Origin: Streptantibioticus cattleyicolor NRRL 8057 = DSM 46488
GTDB lineage: Bacteria; Actinomycetota; Actinomycetes; Streptomycetales; Streptomycetaceae
Direction: 5' to 3'
DNA length: 64,000 nt
Assembly: GCF_000240165.1 (NCBI RefSeq)
Contig: NC_017586.1
Coordinates: forward strand, 2,418,001-2,482,000
The notes under the pieces: generated by a model
Databases searched by the model: none
What the model saw: the letters and a program-made list of their open reading frames with translations, nothing else
What the model was told of the DNA's origin: nothing
Shown: piece after piece, positions 10,801-22,800 of the stretch
How the letters are laid out: each line of letters starts with the position of its first letter
Position numbering within the stretch: the first letter of the stretch is position 1
Position numbers and translations under genes: made by a program

Positions 10801-13800
10801 AGCAGCCGCAGCGCGCCGAGCGTCAGGTACACCGGCAGGCGTCCGGGGCCGCTGTGCACCAGCACGCTCACGCCGAGCCGCAGGTCGTAGTCGTACTCCT
10901 CGGTGCCGTCGGCCGCCGTGGTGCTCGCGGTGGTCTCGGTGGCGTGGGTGGAGGTGGTGGTGACGGCGTCCTTGCGGGTCCACTTGGCGTCCACGCCTTC
11001 GGTGACGGGCGGGACGAGGGTGGGTTCGCCGACGGTGAGGGCGAGGGAGTGCTCCCGGCCCTTGGTGGTCTCCAGGGTGTTCTCGGTGGTGTGCTTGGCG
11101 GCGGTCTCCCGCTCGGCGGACCAGGTGGCGGTCTCCTCGTCGGCGCCCGACCGCGCGGTGGGCGCGACCCGGCGGGGGTTGACCAGTTCGCCGTGGATGA
11201 GCACCTGGACCTGGCCGCGGCCGAACGCGTTGTCCGCCTCGTCGAAGAGCGACAGGCCGGGGCCCACCACCCGGCCGAGCAGCCCGCCCAGCGCCTCGGG
11301 GGTGCTGAACGCCGACAGCTGTTGCAGCAGCTTGTTGCGGATCCGCTGCCCCGAGAACGGCCACAGCCGCTCGGACGGCAACTGCTGGATCAGGCCGTGG
11401 ACGTGGCCGACGATCGCCGGGGCGTCGACGTGGCTGACGGTGAGCGGGCCGAGGCCGAGGGGCAGATACGGCGGCGGTGTCCGGTCGGTGGCCCGCTGGA
11501 CGGGCGCCGTGGCGTTCCCGGCCCGCGGGGTGAGGTAGCCCAGCCGGACCGCCTCGTCGCGGGGGACGACGAGGACGACGGTGTTGCTGGTGGTGATCTC
11601 CTTGGCGGCGGTGCCTCCGTCGCCGGCGCCGAGGACGTCCAGCACCATCGCGTGCGACGTGCTCACCCCGGCCAGCACGAACGAGGCGTCGAAGGCGACG
11701 AGGGCGACGGGCCCGGTGTAGGTCAGCGCCGGTTTGGCCGTCACGGAGGTCTCCTCCGTGACGGCCGACGCCGACTTGCCGGTCAGCGGCTTGCCGCTCC
11801 AGGCCGGCGTGAGGTTGAGCTGGTCCAGGCGGGTGCCGAACCCCAGCCCGGCGACGACCTCCCACGCCTGGGTGGCGGTGTCGCCGGCCTTGCCGGAGTT
11901 GGCGGCGGCCGTGGACTTCTTCAGGGTGAACTCGGCCTCGCCGATCACCCGCGGGTTGCTGAGCGCGCCGCCCAGCGTCAGATCGCCGAGTTCGTCGGCG
12001 AGCCATCCGTACCGGGACAGGCTCAGCCGGTAGCCGCCGGACAGGACGCGGCCGAGGTTGGCGCCGAACGCGGACGAGCCGAACGCGTCCACCAGTTGCT
12101 GCGCCTCAAGACCGCGCCGGGTGTCGTGCGCCGGGGTGAGCAGCGACTTCAGCTTGCCCTTGGTGGCCGGGTCGGTGGAGGTGGCGGTGAGGATCGCGGC
12201 GCCCTCGGTGGCGAGCACGTCGAGCACCGGGGAGACGTGGAAGACCCCGTAGACCTTGGGAAGTTCGGTCACGGTGACCACGCCGGGCCGGGCCGCCGGG
12301 AGCAGCGCGGTGTGGCCGGGGGCCAGGCTGCGGGAGCCGGTGACCTGCGGCTTCAGCGAGGTGTGCGGGGTGGTGGCGGTCGGTACGAGCGCGGACGGCA
12401 GCCGCAGGACGGCGTGCTGCCCCAGCACCCGGCCGGTGAGCGGCACCCCGTCGTCCACCCGGATGGTGAGCCGGTAGTGCACGGTGGCGCGGTACGTGCT
12501 GGTGCCGCCGCTGCCGGTCCAGGTGTAGCCGTGGTCGGCGCCGGTGGACAGCGCCGTGGACCGTTCCCGGGCGCGGCCGGACGCCTTGGTGCCGGCCTTG
12601 GGGTTGACCGAGCGCAGCGCCTGCCCGGTGCCCTGGCCGACGGCGGCCGACAGTTCGGCGTCGACGTCGAAGGAGGTCTTCAGGACCTTCTTGGTCTCCA
12701 CCTTGACGGCCGAGGTGTCCCCCGCGGTCAGGTCGTGGTGGGCGGACTCGCCCTCGTACACCAGGTCACCGGCGAAGGTGCGGACGATCTCCACGGTGAG
12801 CAGATCGGGGTGGGACTGCTTGGAGCGCGCCGTGGTCTTCGCCAGGGTGAACGTCAGCCGCCCGGTGTCGCCCAGCTCCCGCATCCCCGCCGGGGAGAGC
12901 ACGGAGTACAGGCCGGCCAGGTTGGCCGCGCGCAGCGGGAAGTCGCGGGCGAGCGATTCGCGGAACGCCCCGGCCGAGGTGCCCTCGGGGTGGAGTACGT
13001 ACTCCGGGACCAGGCCGGCGATCCTGCCGATCAGCTCCTTGGCGCCGCCGGCGTACTCGGTCTGTCCGAGGGCGGCGAGCCCCTGGTCCAGCGTCGCGGG
13101 CTTGGACGCGCTCTTCACGGTGCCCTCGCTGGGCACCAGCACCAGCAGCCCGTTCTCGACCGTCACCGTGGCGTGCTTCGGGGCGCGGCCCCGGCGCACC
13201 ACCGTCACCGTGTAGGTGACGTGGGCGGAACGCAGGTCGGCGGGGCCCTGGTAGCGGGTGCCGCGTTCCCGGGTCACCGCGTCGGTCACCGTGGTGCCGT
13301 GGGTGTCCTGGACCACGCCGGTGGCGGTGCCCTTGGCGTTGACGCTCCTGGTGTCGCCGTAGCCGGACGCGCCGGGGACCTTGCCGGCCAGGAAGCCGAA
13401 CCCGAGGGACGCGGCGGCCTCGGCGTTGTGTCCGATCCCGGCGGCGTTCCTCAGCTCCCGCTTGGACTTGGTGCCCTGTTCCAAGGTGGCCTCGTCCAGC
13501 GAGGTGATCAGCTGGGCGTCATGGGCGCGGGCCACCAGCACGACGGCCGCCTCGTCACGGCCCCGCTTCAGCGGCAGCACCAGGCCGGTGTCGAACAACT
13601 GGTGCGAGGACGCCTGGAGGTTGGCCCGGTCGGCGAACTCGCGGATCTTCTCGTAGACGCCCGAGCCGACGACGCCGAACGTCTCCGGCAGCTCGCCCAG
13701 GATCGAGTCCAGCAGACCGCCCGCGGCCACGTGCACGGGCACGTGCGAGGCGGGCAGCGCGAAGGTGCCTTCGACCGGTTCGGACGTCACCGGGGTCGGG

Positions 13801-16800
13801 GTCAGCAACGCGTCCGGGAACTTGCGGGTCACCGTGGAGCGTTGCTCCACGGTTCGCGAGGCGGTCGTGCCACTCGCCCACCTGGCCGTGACGTGCCAGG
13901 TCGCCTGCTGGGTGAGGACGCGGCCGGTGCCGGTGAGTTCACCGGTGGCCTTCGTCTGCGTCTTGCGGCCGGCCGCCGACTCCCGGGCGGCCTTGCTGAA
14001 CATGCCCTTCAACGTCAGGCTCACCGGCAGCGTGCGCAGCGGCGACCAGGTGCCGAGCCCGGGGAGGAACGCGAGCGGCTGGATCGGGACGTCGAGGCGT
14101 TCGGCCGCCTTGTCGGCCACCTCCAGGGCGGAGCCGACGCCGTCGCCGGGCTTGACGGAGACCTTCACCTCCTCGACCGCCTCGGTGCCCACCACCGGGT
14201 CGTCCAGCTCCAGCACCACACCGATCTCGACGGCCGCGTTCCCCTCGCCGACCGTCCGCGTCCAGCCGCCGCCGGTCAGGTCGGCGAAGATCTCCTTGAC
14301 CCCGGCCTCGCCGAACTGGGCTTCGAACAGCTCGTGTTGGGAGGCGGGGACGTACGTGAGCACGGCGTCGCGGACGCCGTCGAGGCCGGTGACGGTGGCC
14401 ACCTCGCCGAGCCGGACGGCCGACGGATGGGGCGGCGGGGTGCCGGTGGTCCGCTCCGGGACGGTCGCGTCGTAGTGGTCGGTGCCGTTGTAGTGGAGTT
14501 CCGCCAGCGGTCCGTGGTGGGGGCCGATGACGTGGGTGAAGGGTTCGCGGTCGGGCGGGCTCACCACGATGCGGAAGCGCACGCCCATCGCGTGGGCGAC
14601 GAGACCGGGGAAGGTCTCCCCCTCGTCGCTGTTCCACGCCCACCGGCTCACCGCGTCGCGCAGGGCGGCGAACTCGGCCGGGGTCAGCGGCGCGGTGACG
14701 TCCTCCCCGAGGTGGTCGAGGTTGGCCGGGCGCAGCCGGTAGGGGCGGACCACCTCGTCCGGCAGCCCCGCCGGGCCCACCCGGTCGAGGTGGGCCAGCA
14801 CCTGGTCGCGCAGGGCGGTGGCGGCGGCGTCCAGCTCGGGGCGGCGGGCCGGGTCCAGCATCAGCGCCGCCCGGCCGTGCTCGCGCGGCCACCCCGCCAG
14901 CGCCGGGTGGTCGCGCAGCGCCTCCGGCCACGCCTGGGGTTCCACGCCGACCAGCGCCGCGTACAGCAGGCAGCGGCCGTCCGCCGGGACGCGCACCGGC
15001 GGACGGTACGCCGGGGCCGGACGCGGCTGCCGCGCGCGGGCCCGCTCGATCGCCTGGTGGTCGAAGGAGGACGTCCTGAGGTGGTCGCGGGTGATGTCCT
15101 CGATCGTCTTCAGATAGCGGCCCCGCATCCCGTCGGCCCCGGGCCAGGCGCCCATGAAGCCGCCGTCGTCCTTGCCGGGACGGTGGCGGGTGCCGGACCG
15201 GAAGACGGAGGCGGCCTCGTAGTACTCCTCGCCGAGGCCGAGCGAGTGGAACAGCTCGTGCAGCACCGGCCCGGCGTCGTGCTGGTACCGGTAGAACCAG
15301 CGCCGCTGGTTCATCCGCGGCAGCCGCCGCCCGGCCGCCGAACGCGGCTGGAGGTCGAGGGTGACCACGTGGTGCGGGTCGTCGGCGGTGAACTCCACGG
15401 TGAGGTGGAACTGCGCGCCGCTGTCCGGCAGCCGGAAGCGGCCGTTGACGTGGGTGTCGACGTCGGAGCGCACCTGGGTGACGTAGGACGCCAACTGCTC
15501 GTCGGTGACGCCGTTCCCGGCGCGCAGGTCGATCCGCACGGTGTACTCGGCGACCCAGTGGCCGGGTACCGGTTCCATCATGCGCACGTCGTAGCGGATC
15601 TCGGTGATCCAGCCGGGCAGCTTGCCGGGCTGGGCCACGAGTCCGGTGGTGTGCCGGTCGTCGCGGGGTTCGAACCGTTCGACGGCCAGCCGGGACACCG
15701 GCGCGAGGTCGCGGACGTCGGCCCACCGGGCGGGGTCGAGGAGGTCGTCGTGGACCGGCGGCAGGTCGTCGGAGGTGAACAACGGCTTGCCGCCGACGGG
15801 CGGTTCGGGCGCGGTGGCCTGCTGCTGGTAGTCACGGTCGTGGTACCAGTCACCGCCGGGGCCCTTGCCCAGGGACCGGGTGAGCACCTTGTACAGGTCG
15901 GTGGCGACGGCGTCGATCAGCGCGCTCTCCGGGGTGCCCTGCGCGAGCCGTTCGGTGACCGCCCGGAGGTGGTCGCGGCCGGGGTGCAGGGTGCGCAACG
16001 CGGCCAGGGCGACGGTGAGTTGGCGTATGGCGGTGGTGGCCGTGACGTCACCGGCGCCGGGGATCGGGCTGCGCTGGTTGGCTGTGGTGCCGGGGTCGGT
16101 GCCGCCGGCGGTCATCGGCATCAGGTCGAAGACGCTGGTCACCGGGGTGTCGTCGAGCGCGCCGGAGAGCACCAGCAGGGCGGCGGTCAGGGTGTGCGGG
16201 CTGCGGGAGCTCTCGGCGACCACGGAGGCGAGGAAGATGACGTTGCGGGCGTGCTGCTGGGCGTCCGTGGCGGTGGGCAGCGCGCCACGGTAGAACTCCT
16301 TGGCCAGGTAGCCGAACTGGGCCATGGTGAGCGCGTTGGCCGGGTAGTCGAAGCCGGTCGCGTACTCCTCGTCGATGCCGGTGACCTGGTCGGGGTCGGT
16401 GGCCGAACGCGGGGTCCGCTGCGGGTCGAAGGGGAGCAGGTAGTTGTTGAAGCCGTGGTTGACCACGACCTGCTGCCCGGCGATCTCCACCACGGTGCCG
16501 ACCACCCCCGGGGCGGCGTCGCTCGCCGCGCGGTAGACGGCCACCGCGTCGCGGACGGCGTCGCGCAGGAACGTGGCCCTGGCGTGCCTGCCGCCCTCGA
16601 TCCGCTCCTCGACCTTGAGGAGCGCCTGGTAGATCACGCCCAGCGTGGCGGGGGGCGCCGCGGCGATGTCGTTACGGATCGCGGTGAGGCTGACCGGCGG
16701 GGTCTGGTGGTCGTAGGCGGCCGGCTCCCAGGTCTGCTCGTGGTCGTCGTCGTGGACCGGCGGCCCGGGGGCTTCGACGGCCGGGACGGTGGTGGGCGCG

Positions 16801-19800
16801 GCCTCGTCGTGCGCGAGGTCCCATTGCGCGGAGTAGGCCGTCTCCAGCCCGTGTGAGGTCTCGTAGCCGCGCATCCAGCGGGCGGTGAAGTCCTGGCGGA
16901 TCCGCTCGACGTCCGTCTTGGGCAACCGGGGCCGCTCGGCGAGGAGTCGGGCGAAGGCGCGTTGTGCCTCCTGCCACGCCTGTTCGCGGGCGGGTTCCTC
17001 GGCGAAGCGGTCGGGCAGTTTCGTCAGCACCTGGACGACCCGCTGCTTGGCGGCCGTGACGGCGGACGTCACCTCGTCGGCGGGGTACCCCTTGGCGTGC
17101 AGCGGGGCGAGGGCGTCGCGCAGCGCGGTGGTGATCGGCTCGACGGAGGTCAGTCCGGCGCGCAAGCGGGCGGCGGGGGTGAGCGGACCGGTGGGGTGCG
17201 CCGGGTGCTGGGCCAGCACGGTCAGCGCGGTCTCCAGCAACTCGGCCTTGGCGTCGGCGAGTTGGGCCTCGGCGGCGATGCGGCCGGGGAGCTGCGGGAC
17301 GAGCAGGTCCGCGCCGGCTCCGGCCTGGAGGTCGTCGGCGAGTCGCCGGTAGAGGTGGGTGATCTGGTCGCCGGTGAGCTGTGCGGTGCCGGTGTGGGTC
17401 CGCTGCCAGTGCGCCACGGCCGCCTGGGCGGCCTGTTCGACGGCGGCCAGGTCGCGGTCGGTCCGGCGGTGTCCGGCGATCCGGCCGCGCAGGTCGTCGG
17501 TGAGGGCGGTCAGTTCCCGCTGCCACCGGGCGCGTACGGTCCGCGCGGTGTCCTCGGGGCGGGAGCCGAGGCGGACCGTGGTGCGCCAGGTGTGGTGGTA
17601 CGCCTCTTCGGCCTTGGTGAGGAACGTCTGCCGCAGCGGGGCCGCCCAGGACTCCTCGTCGGGGCCGGCGTGCCCGGAGATCAGCGCGGTGAAGTGCTCG
17701 TCGGCGGCGGCCCTGGCCCGGCGGGCGTCGGCCACGTGCTGGAAGACGGCGTCCAGGGAGCCGGTGATGCGGGCGAGCCCCCGGCGCAGCCCGGAGGACG
17801 TGTGGTCCTCCGCGGTGACGAGCTGCTCGATCCGCTCGTGGAGCAGGTCGTGGACGGTCTTCAGCTCCTGCGCGGTCATGCCCGCACCGCGCCAGTGGTC
17901 GGCCTTGGGCGCGGCGGCCAGCGCGACGGCGTGCCAGGCGTTGTGGAGGGTGACGGCCCGGGCGGCCCGGCGCGGCAGGTTCCTCAGCAGGTCCCGGTAG
18001 CCGGTGCGCCATTCGTCGTCCAGTCGTGCCCAGTCGGCCGCGGTGCGCGGGCGCCCGAGGTGGCCGGGGCGGTAGACGGTGTCGAAGCGGCCGGTGGCCT
18101 CGGTGCGGAAGTCGTTCCAGAGGGTGTCGACCTGGGACGGGGTGAGGTGGGTGGTCAGGCCGGCGTCGTCCAGGACCGTGCCGAAGTCGGCGGAGAGGTC
18201 GGGGCGGCGGCGGTCGACGCGGAGCTGGTCGTCCAGGTGCGCGGCGGCGGCGTCCAGCGCCTGGTGCTTGGCGTGGGACCACTCCTGCCCCTGCTTCACC
18301 TCCCGGGACGGGGGCGGTGTGTGGCTCTCGACGGTGACGGCCGCCTGGTGTGTCGTGGTGGCCGGTTCGTGGGCCTCGGTCAGCGGCGGGCCGTCGTGCG
18401 GGAGGGTGCCGCCGGCTACGGGGTGGTGCTCGGGGACGTCCTCGACGGTGACCGGGTGCTTCTCCGGCACCGGCACCGGCACCGTGCCGGCCGGGCGGGG
18501 GCGGGTCTGCTCGGCGTGCCGGCGCCCGCGTTCCACGCCCTCGGTGAAGGCGCCGCGGCCGGCCGTGCCGTGGTCGAGCCAGTGGTCGAGGTCGGCGGCG
18601 CCGATGCCTTCGTGGCGGGCCGCCAGGGTGATGTGGTCACGGCGGAACGCCTCGATCTCGGCGGTGAAGTCACCGCCGTCGGAGGAACGGCCGTGCAGGG
18701 TGTCGATGTCGAAGCCGGCCAGGGTGGCGTAGCGGGTGTCGAAGACCCGGCCGGCGGTCATGGCCGCCTCGTAGAGCGTTTCCTGCCGGCGGGCGTCGCG
18801 GGGCGCGTCGCGCAGCAGGGTGTCGGCGTCCTGGCGCCAGGCGCGGAAGCCGGGGTCGAGTTCGCCGCCGAGCAGGGGGCGGATGCCGGAGAGGACGTCG
18901 CCGAGGTGTTCGTCGGCCGACTTGACGAGTTTGGCGGTGCGTTCGCCGATGAAGTGTTCCTCGGCGTCGTCCAGGCCGGCCAGGTCCCAGGCGTGCCGGT
19001 CCACGGTGTGGCGCAGGTCCCGGATGTCGTCGGCCAGGTGGCGCTGGACGAGCAGCCGGGTGTCGAGGGCGTGCCGGGAGAACATGGCGTCGGCCCGGGT
19101 GGTCAGGCCGGAGGCGATCAGGTCGCCGGCGCCGTGCGGGTGTTGGCCGCTGTCGCGCAGCCGGGCGGCGTACTCGCCGACGAGGTCGTGGACGTCCTGG
19201 CGGAGCTTGTCCCGGGCGGCGGTGACCACGTGCTCGTCGTACCCCTTGGTACGGGCGGCGTCGCGCAGGGCTTGTTCGGCCCGGGGCAGGATGTCCTTCT
19301 CGAGGTGTTGGTGGGCGGTGACGAAGGAGAGCGTCTCGTGGAGCCTGCCCTCGTCCATGGTGCCGGACGCCCAGTGGGCCGGGTCGTCCTTGGCGACGAC
19401 GGCGGCGTAGGTCTCGGCGAACCGGTGCTTCAGCGTGGCGTGCGGCCCGTCGGGGTGCGGCAGGCGGTCGTAGAAGTCGAGGGCGCGCTCGCGGGCGCGG
19501 GAGACGGCCTCGGCGCGGGCGTGGAGGTGGTCGAAGTGTCCGGCCAGGTTTGAGAGGCGTTCGTCGGTCCTCCGCCGCCACCGGTCGTACAGGTCACGGT
19601 AGTCGTCGGGGCGCAGGGTGCCCGGTTCCCGGCCGTGCACCAGGTCGTGGAAGTCGTCGCGCAGTTCCTTCTCCAGCTCGGCCAGGCCGGCTTCGCGTTC
19701 CTCCGGTGACAGCTTCGGCCCCTGACCGGCGCGCTCGCCCAGGAGTTGGGCCCGCGCCGAACTCGTGTGTGCCGCGGCGGCGTCGGCCTCCCACTTCGCG

Positions 19801-22800
19801 TAGGCGTCCCGGTAGCGGTCGGAAAGGTTCTCCAGGTCCCAGTTGCGGCGCTCGGCGATGGAGAGCACATGGTCGTAGTGGTCGAGCAGTTGGCGTTGGC
19901 CGTTGCGGAGCGTGCCGCCGTGCTGGGGGCCGGGGTGGCCGCGGTCGGCCGGGGACCAGTGGGCGGCGTCGAGCCGGCCGCCGGTGAGGACGGTGTCGTA
20001 GTGGCCGAGCCAGTCCTGCCGCAGCGCGTGCCGCAGGTCGTCCTGGACGGGGTGGGGCACGCCGGAGTCGGTGCCGTACAGATGGCGCGCGGTCTGCTCC
20101 GCCTCGTCGAGTGCCGTGGGCAGGTGTTGGGCGGCGGCGGTGAGCTTGGGAATGTCTTGCTTGACGGCGGTGAGCCGGGTGTCGAGGTCCTTCAGCGCGG
20201 TCTCGACGTTCTCCGGGGTGTAGCCGTGTTCCCGCAGCCAGCCCCGGGCGTCGGTAAGCGCCTCGCCGACGGCCTTGATCAGGTGGGCGTCGACCAGGGC
20301 ACCGGCGTCGTTGCGGGACCGGCCGCCGGGGACACCGGCGTCCTTGGGCAGCACGGCGGAGGTGTGCCGCTCGGCCCGCGTCTCGAACGCCAGCCGCCGG
20401 CCGGCCGTCCGCTTGACGGCGTCGAGGTCCTTGCCGAACCCGCGGAAGCGGTCGGTACGCGAGGTGTCGAAGGGGTCGCCGAGTCTGCCGTGGAGGAGTT
20501 CGCGGGCGTCGTCGCGCATCGAGGCGAGCGCCGAGCGGCCGGGGCCGGTCCCGCCGAGGCGCGGCTCGTCGGCGAGGACGCCGCGCAGACGGGCGTGGGC
20601 GTCCAGTTCGTCGTGCATCCGCGCGCGCAGCTCGTCCCGGCGGCCGGTGAACGACTCGGTCAGCTCCCGCCAGGACCGCTCGGTCATGGCCGTCGCGCCG
20701 CGCCTGCCGCGTCCGGTGGTCTCCTGGACGGCCCTGGTCAGCGCCTCCCAGGCGGACCGCTTGTAGCGGTCGGCGGTCGGCGCGGTGTCCCGGGCGCCGA
20801 ACTCCGGCCGCTCGCGCGTCCATTCCTCGGCCCAGGTGTCGATGTCCCCCGCCAGGTCGTCGTGGAGGGTACGGAGTCTGGCGTGGTCGGCGAGGCTTTG
20901 GTGGAGGCGTTCGGCGTCCTGGTCGAACGTCCACCGGTCGCTGCTGGTGGTGCGCCAGAACGGCTTCTCCTTGAGGCGTCCGTAGGTGGCCTCGTAGTGC
21001 TCGGTGATCTCCTTGCGCAGGTCCGGGGTGAGCTTGTCGATCCGCTCGTCGGAGAAGCCGTCGGAACGCAGCCGGCGCTGGATCCGGGCGACCCGGGCGT
21101 CGATGTCCTTGGGCGCGTTGGCGTGGTACTCGGCCCGGCCGGGGAAGGTCCGCCCGATCCTCCTCAGCTCCCGCTGGAACACCGCGTCGGCCCGGCGCAC
21201 CCCGTCGGCGCCCTTGCCCGCCTGGCCCGCGTGGGCGTCCTCGTACGCCGTGCGGGCGTCCTTGGCGACCTGCTCCCACACCTCCTCGCGGGCCTCCCGG
21301 TCGAGGGCGGCCATCCGCTTCGACCGGCCGGCCATGTCGTCGAACCTGCGCCGCAGATCGGCCATGGACCGGTGGAAGTCCCGCTCGGAACGGGCCTTGG
21401 CGCCGTAGTGCTCGGTCAGCTCCGCCTTGCCCTTGTCGAGGGCGTGCCGGGTGGCGGGGTCGTGGGGGGCGGGTGTGGTGTCGTGCGGCGGTGCGGGGTG
21501 TCGCGGTTCGTGGACGGCGGTGGCGTCGTCGTGCGGGACGGGTTGCGCGTGCGTGTCCCGTGAGGTGTGGCCGCTCTCGCCGACGCCGTGCTGTTTGTCG
21601 GATACGGAGTCGTGGGCGCCGGCGTCGGAGTGGGTGAGCGCGGTGTCGTCCGTGGCGGTGGTCCGCGTGGTGTTGCGGGTGGACTCCTGGGTGGTGCCGG
21701 TGTGTTCGGTCTTGCCGGGGTCTTCGGTGGTCGGGGTGTCGGCGGTTTTGTCGACGGTTTTGTCAGCGGTTTTGTCGGCGGTTTTGTCGAGGGGCTTGCC
21801 GAGCGGTTTGGCGGGGGTCTTGTCGGGGGTTTTGTCGGCCGGGTTGGGCGGTGTCTTGTCCGGTGCCTTGTCGGGCGCGTTGAGCGGGGTCTTGTCGGTG
21901 TCGGAGGTGACGGGCTTGAGGGTGCTCTTGTCGGCCTCGGACGGTGTGGGGTCAGCCGTTGTCTTGTCGCCCTCGGACGGTGTCGGCCTGGCCGTGACCG
22001 TCTGCTTGGCGGGGTCGGCCGGGGGGCCGGTGTGTTCGGTGGTGGTGGTGTCGAGGGATCCGCGTTGGCCGGCGGTGGTGGCCTTGTCCTGGGCGGAGGT
22101 CCGGCCGGCCTGGTGGGTGGCGCCGGGGCCGGGTTCGGTGGAGTCGGCGGTGCGGGAGGGGTGGGTGGTGGCCGGAGTTTCGACGGGCGGGTTGGTGTCG
22201 CCGGTGCGGGTGTTGAGCGCGGGGTCGGGCTTCGGCTGACGGGTGACCGGGGCGGCGGGCGGCCGGTTGGTGGCCGTGACCCCGGTCGCCGGAGGCGGGG
22301 TGTCGACCTTGGCGGGGCCGGGGGTGACGGTCTCGGGCACACCGCCCGGGCCGGTCTTGCCGGGGAGGGTGCCGGGGGCGGGCTCGGAGAGGACGGGGCG
22401 GGTCGCGTCGACGTTGCCGGGCGTGCCGACGGAGCCGACCGGGGGGTGCTCGAAGGCGGCCGGGCCGGGCGGGGTGATCTCCGGTGCCGGGGTCGGGGTG
22501 CGGCCGGTTCCGGTGCCGGTCATCGGGGCCGGGGCGTCCGTCTTGACGCCGGAGCCGAAGTTCTTGTCGCCGAGCCAGTTCTTGGCCATCGAGGTGCCCT
22601 CGCCGACCAGGTGCAGCCCGGACATGGCGATCGGCATGCCGCCGGCCAGCCCGAGGTTGAGCGCCTCGCCCTTCCAGAAGTCCTTGTCCAGCTCGAACGG
22701 CACGTGGTAGACGGCGTCCGCGATGCCCTGGGCGGCGATGTCGAAGCCGAGCTGGAGGCCGACCTGGCTGAGGACCTCGCCGCCGATGGTCCCGGCGAAC

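Noticed and set aside
4593-16856. Open frame of 4087 codons on the plus strand, opposite the giant gene
   Set aside because: It is antisense to the giant gene, Val/Gly/Arg-rich and without domains. Long open shadows are expected at this GC content when the real strand has strong third-position GC bias.
21741-21880. Regular short tandem repeats as a possible CRISPR array
   Set aside because: The units are 12 bases, have no spacers and encode in-frame Asp-Lys-Thr-x repeats of the giant protein.
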